In this document: positions 1 through 5,271 of the stretch, piece by piece
How positions within the stretch are numbered: the stretch's first letter is position 1
Layout of the letters: each line of letters starts with the position of its first letter
Origin: Limnochordia bacterium
Lineage (GTDB): Bacteria; Bacillota; Limnochordia; DUMW01
DNA length: 5,409 bases
Assembly (NCBI GenBank): GCA_023230925.1
Contig: JALNWK010000090.1
Location: 1 to 5,409, forward strand
Direction of reading: 5' to 3'
Position numbers and translations under genes: made by a program
Notes under the pieces: generated by a model
The model's input: the letters and a program-made list of their open reading frames with translations, nothing else
Told to the model about the DNA's origin: nothing
The model's database searches: none

Positions 1-99
1 CAAGGAAGAGACTATCGCCATACGAACTTAAAGAAATCTACTCACTTTTTGTGATCCTGAAAGGCCATGCAAACTAGCAATACTATCAGCCTTGGCAAA
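1..99 (-). pseudogene. Decayed continuation of the RND pump gene beyond its stop codon
   Basis: After the TGA at 100-102 the same reading frame stays open for 23 codons (99 down to 31), then meets a TAA at 28-30. The translated stretch reads AKADSIASLHGLSGSQKVS in its core. It lines up with the segment expected next in RND pumps, where a pattern like A-R-x-[ND]-G-x-P-S-[VL]-G-L-S-x-Q-K-x-[ST] follows the 'K-D-I-A-T-V-E-D' strand. The match needs one or two extra residues (the His, and a Gly-Ser), which fits a gene gathering small in-frame changes as well as stops. Seen directly: the open frame and the two stops. Inferred: that this is eroded pump sequence. The rest of the gene would lie outside the window. 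Confidence 0.55.
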
Positions 100-912
100 T
101 CAGCTTGCCTGATCTAGGTTGAATGAATCTTCTACGGTGGCTATATCCTTGATCCGTCTTACACCGGCGGCACTTGCCATGATCACAACATCTTCGATCT
201 CCGACACAGAGTTGTATAGTCCTTCGATGCGGACAAGGTACTCTCGACTACCCTGTTGCACTTGACCTCCTGTCAGATTGAGATTTGCGGCAGCTAACGC
301 TTGCACCACTCGATCAAGCCCAATGTTATATGCTTGCATCTTCCCTGGGTCGAGACGGACGTGAATCTCTCTTTCTCTTCCGCCAACCACTTCGACAGAG
401 GCGACGCCATCAATTCTCTCCAAGCGATTCTTAATCTGGGTCTCGGCAATATGACGAAGTTCATGACTGGGTAGATCGCCAAACAACCCGATTTCCACGA
501 TAGGAAAGGCATTGGGGTTAAACCTAAATACCCGGGGAGTCTTTGCATCCTCGGGGAGGTATGGTTTGATGATATCGATTTTCTCCCTGACTTCTAGAAG
601 GGCAAAATCCATGTCGGTTCCCCAGTCGAACTGGATAATCACCAAGGACTGATCCCGTTCGGAGCGGGAAATTACTGACTCAATACTGCCCACTGTACTC
701 AGTACTTCCTCAATGGGTCGGGTTACTAAGTTCTCTATTTCTTGGGGCCCGGCTCCGGTGTAATCGGTGATGACCGTAGCCACGGGAATCTCCAGATCCG
801 GTAGTAACTCCATGTAAAGATGGTTGAACGACACAAATCCTAAAAGGAGTACGATCAGGACCAACATAACGATAGTGACCGGTCTTTTGACAGCGAGTTG
901 TGGTAAACTCAA
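100..912 (-). CDS. RND multidrug efflux pump inner-membrane subunit (AcrB/HAE1 family), N-terminal fragment only
   Basis: This is the start of a proton-driven RND exporter, which normally forms a trimer in the inner membrane and passes drugs or lipophilic compounds to an adaptor and outer channel. The 270 residues cover the first membrane helix (about 12-30), preceded by the typical 'AVKRPVT', and then the porter subdomains. These include the conserved LLPDLEIP and 'T-x-Y-x-G-A-x-P-x-E-I-E' region (about 37-61), 'R-I-D-G-V-A-S-V-E-V-x-G' (about 165-177) and 'I-K-D-I-A-T-V-E-D' (about 255-263). Family members are about 1000-1050 residues, so three quarters is missing, including the other membrane helices with the proton-relay Asp residues. 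It cannot work as a pump alone. The start is TTG at 910-912. It is convincing because GGGGAGG sits seven bases upstream and the sequence begins exactly as in relatives. The adaptor gene ends two bases before it, so the two are co-transcribed and probably translationally coupled. Confidence 0.85.
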   Translation of the reverse strand: MSLPQLAVKRPVTIVMLVLIVLLLGFVSFNHLYMELLPDLEIPVATVITDYTGAGPQEIENLVTRPIEEVLSTVGSIESVISRSERDQSLVIIQFDWGTDMDFALLEVREKIDIIKPYLPEDAKTPRVFRFNPNAFPIVEIGLFGDLPSHELRHIAETQIKNRLERIDGVASVEVVGGREREIHVRLDPGKMQAYNIGLDRVVQALAAANLNLTGGQVQQGSREYLVRIEGLYNSVSEIEDVVIMASAAGVRRIKDIATVEDSFNLDQAS

Positions 913-914
913 GG

Positions 915-2219
915 TTATTCCTCCCCGAAGTGTTCCGTTACCAGTACGGCCTTACCCTCGGTAAGGACTCCCTCGCTTCTGGTAATAATGATTTCGTCTT
1001 CAACAAGCCCGGAGCAGACCTGTATTCTCCTATTCCTTTCTAAACCGATCTGGATCCGGCGCTTCTGGCATGCTCCCTGATGTATTGTCCATACATAGTG
1101 GCCGTGGTCGTCTTCAAATAGAGCTTTGCTTGGTATGGTCAATTCCTCAGACTGATCACAGATGATGTGGACCTTGGCATACATACCGGGTCTTAATTGA
1201 TTCGCTTCGTTAGGGAGCACAGCTGTCACAGAAAAAAGCCTTGTTTGCGGGTCAGCCACCGGTGAGATTGATTCGATTCTGCCATGGAAAACCTCTCCGG
1301 GAATGGAATCTACAGTAACCTCCACTGGCATATCCAGGGTTACTTTCACCATGTCGCCTTCAACAAGACCTACTTGGACCTTGACCTGGTCAATATCCAC
1401 AATTACACACGCCATGGATGTGTTTGATGCCATGGCACCCACTTCCACTGCCCGGTGAGCAACTACCCCACCGATGGGGGCGCAGACCTGGGTATCGGCC
1501 AGATTTAGGCGAACCAACTCAAGGGCCGCCTCGGCTTGAGCGAGTTGAGCTTTAGCTGCTTGGATATCCTCTTCCTTGGCGCCTTCATCGATCATGGCTA
1601 ATTGCTGCTTTGCGGCAATCATCTGGGACTTCGCCCCTTCGTACTGGGTTTTGATGCGATCCAGCTCTTGGTTTGAAATGACTTTCTCCGCGTGGAGTAT
1701 TTGCGATCGTTGGTAAGCCAGCTCCGCAGTCTCAAAGGCGACCGTCGCTTGATCAAGCATGGCTTGGGCTTGGGTTCGTTCCTCAGGTCTTGCGCCCTTA
1801 AGGACCTTGGCGAATGTTGCTTCGGCCAAAGCAACGGCAGCCTCTGCCTGTTTCAATTGAACCTGTAGTTCATCGGCGGATACAGAAAAGAGGAAGTCTC
1901 CCTTCTGAACCCGATCCCCTACGGCAAAGTCAACTTGCTGTACTTTCCCAGGGATTTTGGGAATGACAGCTACCTGACGATTGGGCTCGACAATTGCATG
2001 ATAGGTAATGCTTTCCCGCCACAGTTCCGCCTTGGCTGGGACTGCCGTCACCAGCATCCCTTTTTGTTCTGTTTCCAGGCTTGCGGGGACCTGACCTTGG
2101 AGGCGATTGATTTCTCCCCTCAAAAGTCCAATATAGGCGCCACTGGAAATAACAAGCACAAATAGAAGTACCAGGCAGGCAATAAGAAGTAGTCTTTTTT
2201 TCATAGTCACTTGACGCAT
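915..2219 (-). CDS. RND efflux periplasmic adaptor (membrane fusion protein, HlyD/AcrA family)
   Basis: The adaptor links an inner-membrane RND pump to an outer channel. Counted from the ATG at 2217-2219 (434 residues), it has a short basic N-terminus and a membrane anchor (about 8-32). The first half of the lipoyl-like barrel follows (about 71-116, with 'P-K-I-P-G-K-V' and 'V-G-D-R-V-Q-K-G'). Next come a long Ala/Gln/Glu-rich coiled-coil hairpin (about 117-241), the second barrel half 'A-D-T-Q-V-C-A-P-I-G-G-V-V', a beta-barrel domain ending in LRPGMYAKV, and a membrane-proximal domain. The hairpin tip carries R171, L175 and S182 in the R-x3-L-x6-S pattern used for TolC docking. The frame is open back to a GTG at 2259-2261, but that GTG lies inside an AGGAGGTG sequence. 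I prefer the downstream ATG, which has AAGGA four bases upstream; ATG 2202-2204 is a third option. The downstream pump gene is broken, so the adaptor may be an orphan. Confidence 0.9.
   Translation of the reverse strand: MRQVTMKKRLLLIACLVLLFVLVISSGAYIGLLRGEINRLQGQVPASLETEQKGMLVTAVPAKAELWRESITYHAIVEPNRQVAVIPKIPGKVQQVDFAVGDRVQKGDFLFSVSADELQVQLKQAEAAVALAEATFAKVLKGARPEERTQAQAMLDQATVAFETAELAYQRSQILHAEKVISNQELDRIKTQYEGAKSQMIAAKQQLAMIDEGAKEEDIQAAKAQLAQAEAALELVRLNLADTQVCAPIGGVVAHRAVEVGAMASNTSMACVIVDIDQVKVQVGLVEGDMVKVTLDMPVEVTVDSIPGEVFHGRIESISPVADPQTRLFSVTAVLPNEANQLRPGMYAKVHIICDQSEELTIPSKALFEDDHGHYVWTIHQGACQKRRIQIGLERNRRIQVCSGLVEDEIIITRSEGVLTEGKAVLVTEHFGEE
920..926 (-). promoter_or_regulatory. Ribosome binding site that fixes the TTG start of the RND gene
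   Basis: On the minus strand GGGGAGG lies seven bases before TTG 910-912, inside the last codons of the adaptor gene. No ATG or GTG in this frame is better placed. This supports TTG as the real start and suggests that pump translation depends on ribosomes finishing the adaptor. Confidence 0.75.
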
Positions 2220-2260
2220 CAATTCCTTGCTTCTAAAGCACGAAAGTCCTTGCGTCTTCA

Positions 2261-2266
2261 CCTCCT
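2261..2266 (-). promoter_or_regulatory. Strong Shine-Dalgarno sequence without a well-placed start codon
   Basis: AGGAGG followed by TG stands at 2266-2261 in the efflux leader. The GTG it forms with the next bases is the upstream end of the adaptor frame, but a start codon inside its own binding site cannot be used by it. No other start follows at the usual 5-9 bases. The next in-frame ATG is over 40 bases further on and has its own AAGGA. The site may be a relic or a ribosome standby site; the role is a guess. Confidence 0.4.
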
Positions 2267-2382
2267 AGATGAGCAAGATGTAACAGGTGAGTTCAGCACT
2301 ATCAGAGTAATGAAGAATGAGATTTACAAAGAAAAGTCGCATGGTCGTTAAGGATGCAAAGGAACGCACATGAATGGACTGG

Positions 2383-2398
2383 CTGACTGGTCAGTCAG
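2383..2398. promoter_or_regulatory. TetR-type operator of the efflux operon
   Basis: CTGACTG-GT-CAGTCAG is a perfect inverted repeat with 7-base arms and a 2-base centre. It lies immediately downstream of the -10 box, at about +6 to +22 of the predicted transcript. The form (TGAC/GTCA arms, short spacing) is typical of TetR-family repressors of drug efflux genes in Firmicutes. A repressor bound here would block promoter escape until an inducer releases it. The palindrome and its position are seen; the TetR assignment is an inference. The regulator gene is not in the window. Confidence 0.65.
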
Positions 2399-2410
2399 TG
2401 CTTCAATACA

Positions 2411-2439
2411 AGTATACCAACGCCTGTCACATCTGTCAA
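2411..2439 (-). promoter_or_regulatory. Sigma-A promoter of the efflux operon
   Basis: On the minus strand the -35 box is TTGACA (2439-2434), a perfect consensus. A 17-base spacer follows, then the -10 box TATACT (2416-2411), one mismatch from TATAAT. The predicted start of transcription is near 2404, giving a leader of about 185 bases before the adaptor ATG. The near-consensus strength fits a promoter that is held off by a repressor at 2383-2398. Confidence 0.85.
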
Positions 2440-2477
2440 TTAGTGATCGTATAGTTTTCATTTACCATGGTATGCAT

Positions 2478-2502
2478 GGGACTTAAGGTATATGCAAGTC
2501 CC
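2478..2502. repeat. Inverted repeat upstream of the efflux promoter
   Basis: GGGACTT (2478-2484) and AAGTCCC (2496-2502) form a perfect 7-base stem around an 11-base loop. There is no T-run on either side, so it is not an intrinsic terminator. It lies about 40 bases upstream of the -35 box, where a second regulator could bind. A perfect 10-base palindrome, TACCATGGTA, lies beside it at 2463-2472. Function unknown. Confidence 0.4.
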
Positions 2503-2559
2503 GAAAATCTTCAGCAGGTGTTTTCATTGGCTAAGAAGGCAACCCACTGTGCGGGGATC

Positions 2560-2591
2560 AAAAAAGGCCCCGTGTTTGTGCGGGGCCTTTT
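2560..2591 (-). terminator. Intrinsic terminator of the membrane protein gene
   Basis: AAAAGGCCCCG (2562-2572) pairs perfectly with CGGGGCCTTTT (2581-2591) around an 8-base loop. On the minus strand the stem is followed by six T (2565-2560). It begins 15 bases after the TAA of the membrane protein gene. On the plus strand only four T follow, so it is mainly a minus-strand terminator. It also insulates the efflux promoter from upstream transcription. Confidence 0.92.
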
Positions 2592-2606
2592 GAGTATCAA
2601 AACAAT

Positions 2607-3371
2607 TTAAGCGGTTTTTGTTTGGCGAAGTCTGTAGAACACATAGGTGATAACACTAATGACTAGACTGATACCAAGGATAATGAATGGAGCCTTGATC
2701 GTCCACTGAATGACATTCAGTACACCCTTTGTTACACCGGTAGGTATTTCACCGGGCTGGATAATTGCTGGAGCCACAAGGTCAAAGTTGCGTCTCCATG
2801 CACTGCGCACGGAGAGGTTCCGTACAAATACAAGTAAACTGGTAACGCCAAGGATAAACGTACTGAATAGAATACTTTCCGCAAAGGTCATCTCGGACTT
2901 CTTAGCCTGCATTCCCCGTAGAATCTCCAGCAAAAGAACAACTAGTCCCAAGGCTGTATGTGCGACCCCTGATACGGATATTAACATGAGCTTGTCAAGG
3001 AACGCTGCCTCACTGATATGGGTTTTAAGAATGGTCCAAGGACTTTCGTTAAGAAGTTTATCATAGCTTCCCACGATATGGATTACAGACATCTTCGCAG
3101 TTAAAATGTGTGCTAATCCCAAGGCTAGTATGATTGCAGATAGGAGCATAACCCATGCTCTGCGAGCCGGCTTCTTCTTTGTAAACAGGTTAATGATCTG
3201 TTCAAGCAGAAGAATGACGCCCACAACGGCCAAAACATAAAGCAAGGCGAAGTGAATATGATTAAAGATTCTAATTTGTATAGTAGACGGAAGGGGTAAT
3301 GCCAGAAATCCTACGATTACTAGTAGTACTAACCCCATAATCCCTGCGCGTATTACATCCGAGTTTCCCAT
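2607..3371 (-). CDS. Six-helix integral membrane protein of unknown function
   Basis: I do not recognise the family. The 254-residue product has six likely membrane helices at about 9-27, 40-62, 72-91, 127-151, 163-183 and 228-247. The basic stretches KKKPARR (65-71) and RGMQAKK (152-158), and the C-terminus RLRQTK, fit a topology with both ends in the cytoplasm. Two larger loops (about 92-126 and 184-227) would then face outward; the second is unusual in holding several Arg residues (RNLSVRSAWRR). There is no signal peptide, and I see no catalytic or nucleotide-binding motif. The ATG at 3369-3371 has GGGAGG eight bases upstream, which supports this start. The gene looks monocistronic: it has a promoter at 3541-3569, a leader of about 160 bases and a strong terminator right after the stop. 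Transporter subunit, sensor or envelope protein are all possible. Confidence 0.8.
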   Translation of the reverse strand: MGNSDVIRAGIMGLVLLVIVGFLALPLPSTIQIRIFNHIHFALLYVLAVVGVILLLEQIINLFTKKKPARRAWVMLLSAIILALGLAHILTAKMSVIHIVGSYDKLLNESPWTILKTHISEAAFLDKLMLISVSGVAHTALGLVVLLLEILRGMQAKKSEMTFAESILFSTFILGVTSLLVFVRNLSVRSAWRRNFDLVAPAIIQPGEIPTGVTKGVLNVIQWTIKAPFIILGISLVISVITYVFYRLRQTKTA

Positions 3372-3540
3372 TTAAATAGCCTCCCTAATTATCACGTGGT
3401 ACTTAAGCATCAACCTTTTACGTGACCATTCCTAAGTGCAGTCTGTCCAAGGACATGTTCTCGTGTATTTGGACACATAGTAGAAAATTCGCCATGACCG
3501 GTGGGATTTCCTCCTAATTTACTTGCGACAGTAACATCCA

Positions 3541-3569
3541 ATTAGAAAATCGGGGTGATTAACCGTCAA
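3541..3569 (-). promoter_or_regulatory. Likely sigma-A promoter of the membrane protein gene
   Basis: On the minus strand TTGACG (3569-3564) and TCTAAT (3546-3541) are separated by exactly 17 bases; each box has one mismatch to consensus. Transcription would start near 3534, leaving a leader of about 160 bases before the ATG at 3371. No operator is obvious at the promoter. The inverted repeat at 3444-3475 lies further down in the leader. Confidence 0.6.
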
Positions 3570-3618
3570 TGACTCCCCGGGGTATTCTAAAACTAGCTGG
3601 GGTTGTGGTGGACTCTGC

Positions 3619-3699
3619 TTAGTGCATACATTCTCGAACAACCTCTGCTATTTCCCTGCATATAGCGGTCTGCAGCACCTCTGCCCCTTCGCGCTGCAT
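3619..3699 (-). CDS. Candidate 26-residue small protein downstream of dut
   Basis: ATG at 3697-3699 opens a 26-codon frame to TAA at 3619-3621. The peptide begins MQREGAEVLQTAICREIAEV, alternates charged and hydrophobic residues, and would form one amphipathic helix with two Cys residues. An AAAGGTGA sequence directly abuts the ATG, which is closer than ideal for a ribosome binding site. A second frame over the same DNA is also open (GTG 3701-3703 to TAG 3593-3595, 36 codons, Arg/Gly-rich). Two overlapping open frames could also mean a non-coding repeat. It could be co-transcribed with dut, 42 bases upstream. Coding status is uncertain and I recognise no family. Confidence 0.25.
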   Translation of the reverse strand: MQREGAEVLQTAICREIAEVVRECMH

Positions 3700-3741
3700 T
3701 CACCTTTTGTAATGCCCTCTTGTTCTTGACAAGAAAAGTTG

Positions 3742-4176
3742 CTAGATACCTGTTGAACCAAACCCCCCATCCTTTCGGTCGGTATCACTTAATTTAGTTG
3801 TGGTCTTCACCCTAACACGGTGGATTGGGGTGATGACAAGTTGTGCAATTTTAGTGCCACATGCCACGGGAAATGGCTCCTTACCGTGATTAATTAAAAG
3901 GACCTTAAGCTCTCCCCGATATCCTTGATCGATGGTGCCCGGGCTGTTTAGGACGGTGATCTGATGCTTCAGTGCCAAACCACTCCTTGGTCTGATCTGC
4001 CCCTCAGTGTCTGGCGGCAGTTGGATACTGATGCCGGTACCTACCAATGCCACATCTCCTGGTTGGATCACGGTGTCTGTAACAGAGAAAAGATCCAAAC
4101 CAGCGTCCCCTTCGTGGGCATATTCAGGTAGCCTCGCCTTAGGCGAAATGAGCTTGACATTTAGAGTGAGATTCAT
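3742..4176 (-). CDS. dut: dUTP diphosphatase (trimeric dUTPase)
   Basis: The enzyme cleaves dUTP to dUMP and pyrophosphate, keeping uracil out of DNA and feeding thymidylate synthesis in the cytoplasm. At 144 residues it has the normal length, and all five family motifs are present: AGLDLF (25-30), RPRSGLA (62-68), GTIDQGYRGE (80-89) with the catalytic Asp83 and sugar-selecting Tyr86, GTKIAQLV (107-114), and the C-terminal RKDGGFGSTG (134-143) with the base-stacking Phe139. It should be a fully active homotrimer. The ATG at 4174-4176 is the only start that fits. Its best upstream ribosome binding site, AAAAAGGA, is rather far (14 bases). It follows the VanZ-like gene by 32 bases and is probably the last clear gene of that operon. 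No terminator is evident after it. Confidence 0.96.
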   Translation of the reverse strand: MNLTLNVKLISPKARLPEYAHEGDAGLDLFSVTDTVIQPGDVALVGTGISIQLPPDTEGQIRPRSGLALKHQITVLNSPGTIDQGYRGELKVLLINHGKEPFPVACGTKIAQLVITPIHRVRVKTTTKLSDTDRKDGGFGSTGI

Positions 4177-4208
4177 TGGATGTTTACCAGTCCTTTTTAG
4201 ATGATTAG

Positions 4209-4658
4209 CTAGCTGTCTTGCTCTGCTTGCTTACGATTTACCTTACCTTGGACAAAGTTGGTCAATAGCAAAGCGATGATAATACCAAGACTATCAATTC
4301 CAACGTCAAGTAAGCTGCCGGTTCTTCCGGCCTGAGAGAACTGAAGAAACTCATCCAGTCCTGCTACTAACAGACTTAAGACAAAGGCAGCTAAGAAAGG
4401 CCTTCGCTTTAATGGTCTTGTGCCCGCACTCGCGAAAAAACAACAAAGTGCCAATCCTCCATAGGCTAGAAGATGAATTAATTTCCGAACAAGGGTTACA
4501 GTAAAGTACTTTTGCTCCAGTGTCAGCCACGGGAAATGGTTACCCAGTACTGATACCATAAAGGATGCTGTAAACTGTGGTTCCCTCGATGCAATAACGA
4601 CCATGAGGATATAGCCAAAGAAACCAAACCACCCGAGAATCGTGCGGGCTCTTATCAT
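4209..4658 (-). CDS. VanZ-like integral membrane protein
   Basis: A small four-helix membrane protein of the VanZ-like family, 149 residues. Helices lie at about 7-24, 60-77, 87-101 and 119-136. The family's polar signature is clear: R58-K59 with H62 and Y66 in 'RKLIHLLAYGGL', and D102-E103 with Q106, R112, D118 and D122 in 'DEFLQFSQAGRTGSLLDVGID'. VanZ itself gives low-level teicoplanin resistance in enterococci, but most relatives, including this one, are uncharacterised and found far from resistance clusters. No glycopeptide resistance genes are near, so resistance should not be assumed. The ATG at 4656-4658 has AAAGG ten bases upstream. It lies 15 bases after the nitroreductase stop and 32 before dut, so it is probably co-transcribed with both. 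A function shared with these neighbours is not evident. Confidence 0.85.
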   Translation of the reverse strand: MIRARTILGWFGFFGYILMVVIASREPQFTASFMVSVLGNHFPWLTLEQKYFTVTLVRKLIHLLAYGGLALCCFFASAGTRPLKRRPFLAAFVLSLLVAGLDEFLQFSQAGRTGSLLDVGIDSLGIIIALLLTNFVQGKVNRKQAEQDS

Positions 4659-4673
4659 ATCTGTGTGACCTTT

Positions 4674-5189
4674 CTAGGACCAGCTGTCCCATTCCACCAG
4701 CATATCTAGGGGTTTGCGTTTTTTCGGTCTGTGCTCCTGAATCTTTGGGTAACCTAAGGGCAGCAACGCCACCACTTTATATTCCCTTGGTATGTTCAGC
4801 AGTTGTTTTGCCTGGTCTTGATCGAAATGCCCAATCCAGCAAGTACCCAGTCCACAAGCAGCAGCTGCCAAGGTAATGTGGTCTACTGCAATAGCGACAT
4901 CAACAGCATAGGGAGGTACTTGACAGGACATCATACGTTCAGGCTCAAGGGCCACCGCAACGATTACAACCGGCGCTTCCCCGACAAATCCTTGGCCACC
5001 GGCGACTTGAACTAGTCTTTTCCGTTTTTCCGCATCTTGTACCACGATCATTTTCCAGGGCTGTTTGTTGTTGGCTGAAGGTGCCAATCGGGCTGCCTCC
5101 AAAACCATACTAAGTTTTGCTTTTTCAACAGGTTGTGAGGAAAAGGCTCGGACGCTTCTTCGCTTAGTTGCCAAACTCAGGAAATCCAT
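4674..5189 (-). CDS. Small FMN-dependent nitroreductase family protein
   Basis: A cytoplasmic flavoprotein that would reduce nitro compounds, quinones or similar acceptors with NAD(P)H; the natural substrate cannot be read from sequence. Its 171 residues match the short branch of the family (NfsB-type enzymes are about 217). FMN-binding features are present: RRSVRAF (10-16), SANNKQPW (38-45), the helix 'DHITLAAAACGLGTCWIG' (103-120) where the cofactor packs, and LPLGYP (143-148) followed by 'KRKPLD' near the C-terminus. Members act as dimers sharing two FMN sites. The ATG at 5187-5189 is backed by AGGAGGGGG six bases upstream. It is the first gene of the run with the VanZ-like gene and dut, under a probable promoter at 5242-5271. 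Confidence 0.92.
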   Translation of the reverse strand: MDFLSLATKRRSVRAFSSQPVEKAKLSMVLEAARLAPSANNKQPWKMIVVQDAEKRKRLVQVAGGQGFVGEAPVVIVAVALEPERMMSCQVPPYAVDVAIAVDHITLAAAACGLGTCWIGHFDQDQAKQLLNIPREYKVVALLPLGYPKIQEHRPKKRKPLDMLVEWDSWS

Positions 5190-5212
5190 AGTTAACCCCC
5201 TCCTGATACATA

Positions 5213-5230
5213 CGGACTATGGTGGGTCCG
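5213..5230. repeat. Small GC-rich inverted repeat in the nitroreductase leader
   Basis: CGGAC (5213-5217) and GTCCG (5226-5230) are complementary around an 8-base loop, between the promoter and the ribosome binding site. The stem is only five pairs, so it may be chance or a weak regulatory hairpin. Confidence 0.25.
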
Positions 5231-5241
5231 CAACTAGATAT

Positions 5242-5271
5242 ACTATACCATAGGAGTGGGAATTGATTCAA
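5242..5271 (-). promoter_or_regulatory. Probable promoter of the nitroreductase operon
   Basis: On the minus strand TTGAAT (5271-5266, four of six consensus bases) and TATAGT (5247-5242, five of six) are separated by 18 bases. Transcription would start about 45 bases before the ATG. A perfect palindrome, AATTGA-T-TCAATT (5261-5273), covers the -35 box and also the start codon of the divergent ptsI-like remnant, so a regulator bound there could affect both directions. Confidence 0.45.

Larger units (their letters stand above)
2262..2606. other. 345-base intergenic region: terminator, inverted repeats, promoter, operator and long leader
   Basis: From right to left this region holds the terminator of the membrane protein gene (2560-2591), about 60 bases with nothing I recognise, an inverted repeat (2478-2502), a perfect TACCATGGTA palindrome (2463-2472), the efflux promoter (2411-2439), the operator (2383-2398) and a leader of about 185 bases. 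The leader can encode a 25-residue peptide (ATG 2340-2342 to TAG 2265-2267). It begins MRLFFVNLIL and its stop overlaps the AGGAGG, but it has no ribosome binding site of its own. I do not call it a gene. No regulator gene is present. Confidence 0.6.
3372..3741. other. 370-base intergenic region between the dUTPase and the membrane protein gene
   Basis: No established gene is present. On the minus strand it holds, in order: a small open stretch just after dut (3619-3699), a GGGG/CCCC-rich segment with no convincing terminator, a promoter (3541-3569), an unpaired AGGAGG (3510-3515), a 25-codon frame from ATG 3493-3495 to TAA 3418-3420, and a TGTCCAA/TTGGACA inverted repeat (3444-3450 and 3469-3475). 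The stretch is long and structured for a compact region, so a regulatory leader or a dispersed repeat is possible. Confidence 0.5.

Noticed and set aside
1619..1834. Open frame on the minus strand inside the adaptor gene
   Set aside because: It overlaps the coiled-coil part of the adaptor in another frame and has a skewed Arg/Ser-rich composition with no motif; the adaptor frame is clearly the real one.
1935..2165. Plus-strand open frame opposite the adaptor gene
   Set aside because: Antisense shadow of a well-supported gene; no ribosome binding site and no recognisable protein.
2710..3066. 118-codon plus-strand frame opposite the membrane protein gene
   Set aside because: The opposite strand encodes six regular membrane helices with a good start and terminator; the plus-strand product shows no domain.
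3571..3606. C/G-rich run near 3574-3581 as a terminator for dut
   Set aside because: CCCCGGGG is self-complementary but leaves no loop, and no T-run follows on the minus strand.
4209..4658. Glycopeptide resistance suggested by the VanZ-like gene
   Set aside because: VanZ-like proteins are widespread outside resistance clusters, and no vanHAX, vanRS or other resistance gene is in the window.
4803..5015. Plus-strand frame opposite the nitroreductase
   Set aside because: Antisense shadow of a gene with clear FMN-binding motifs.
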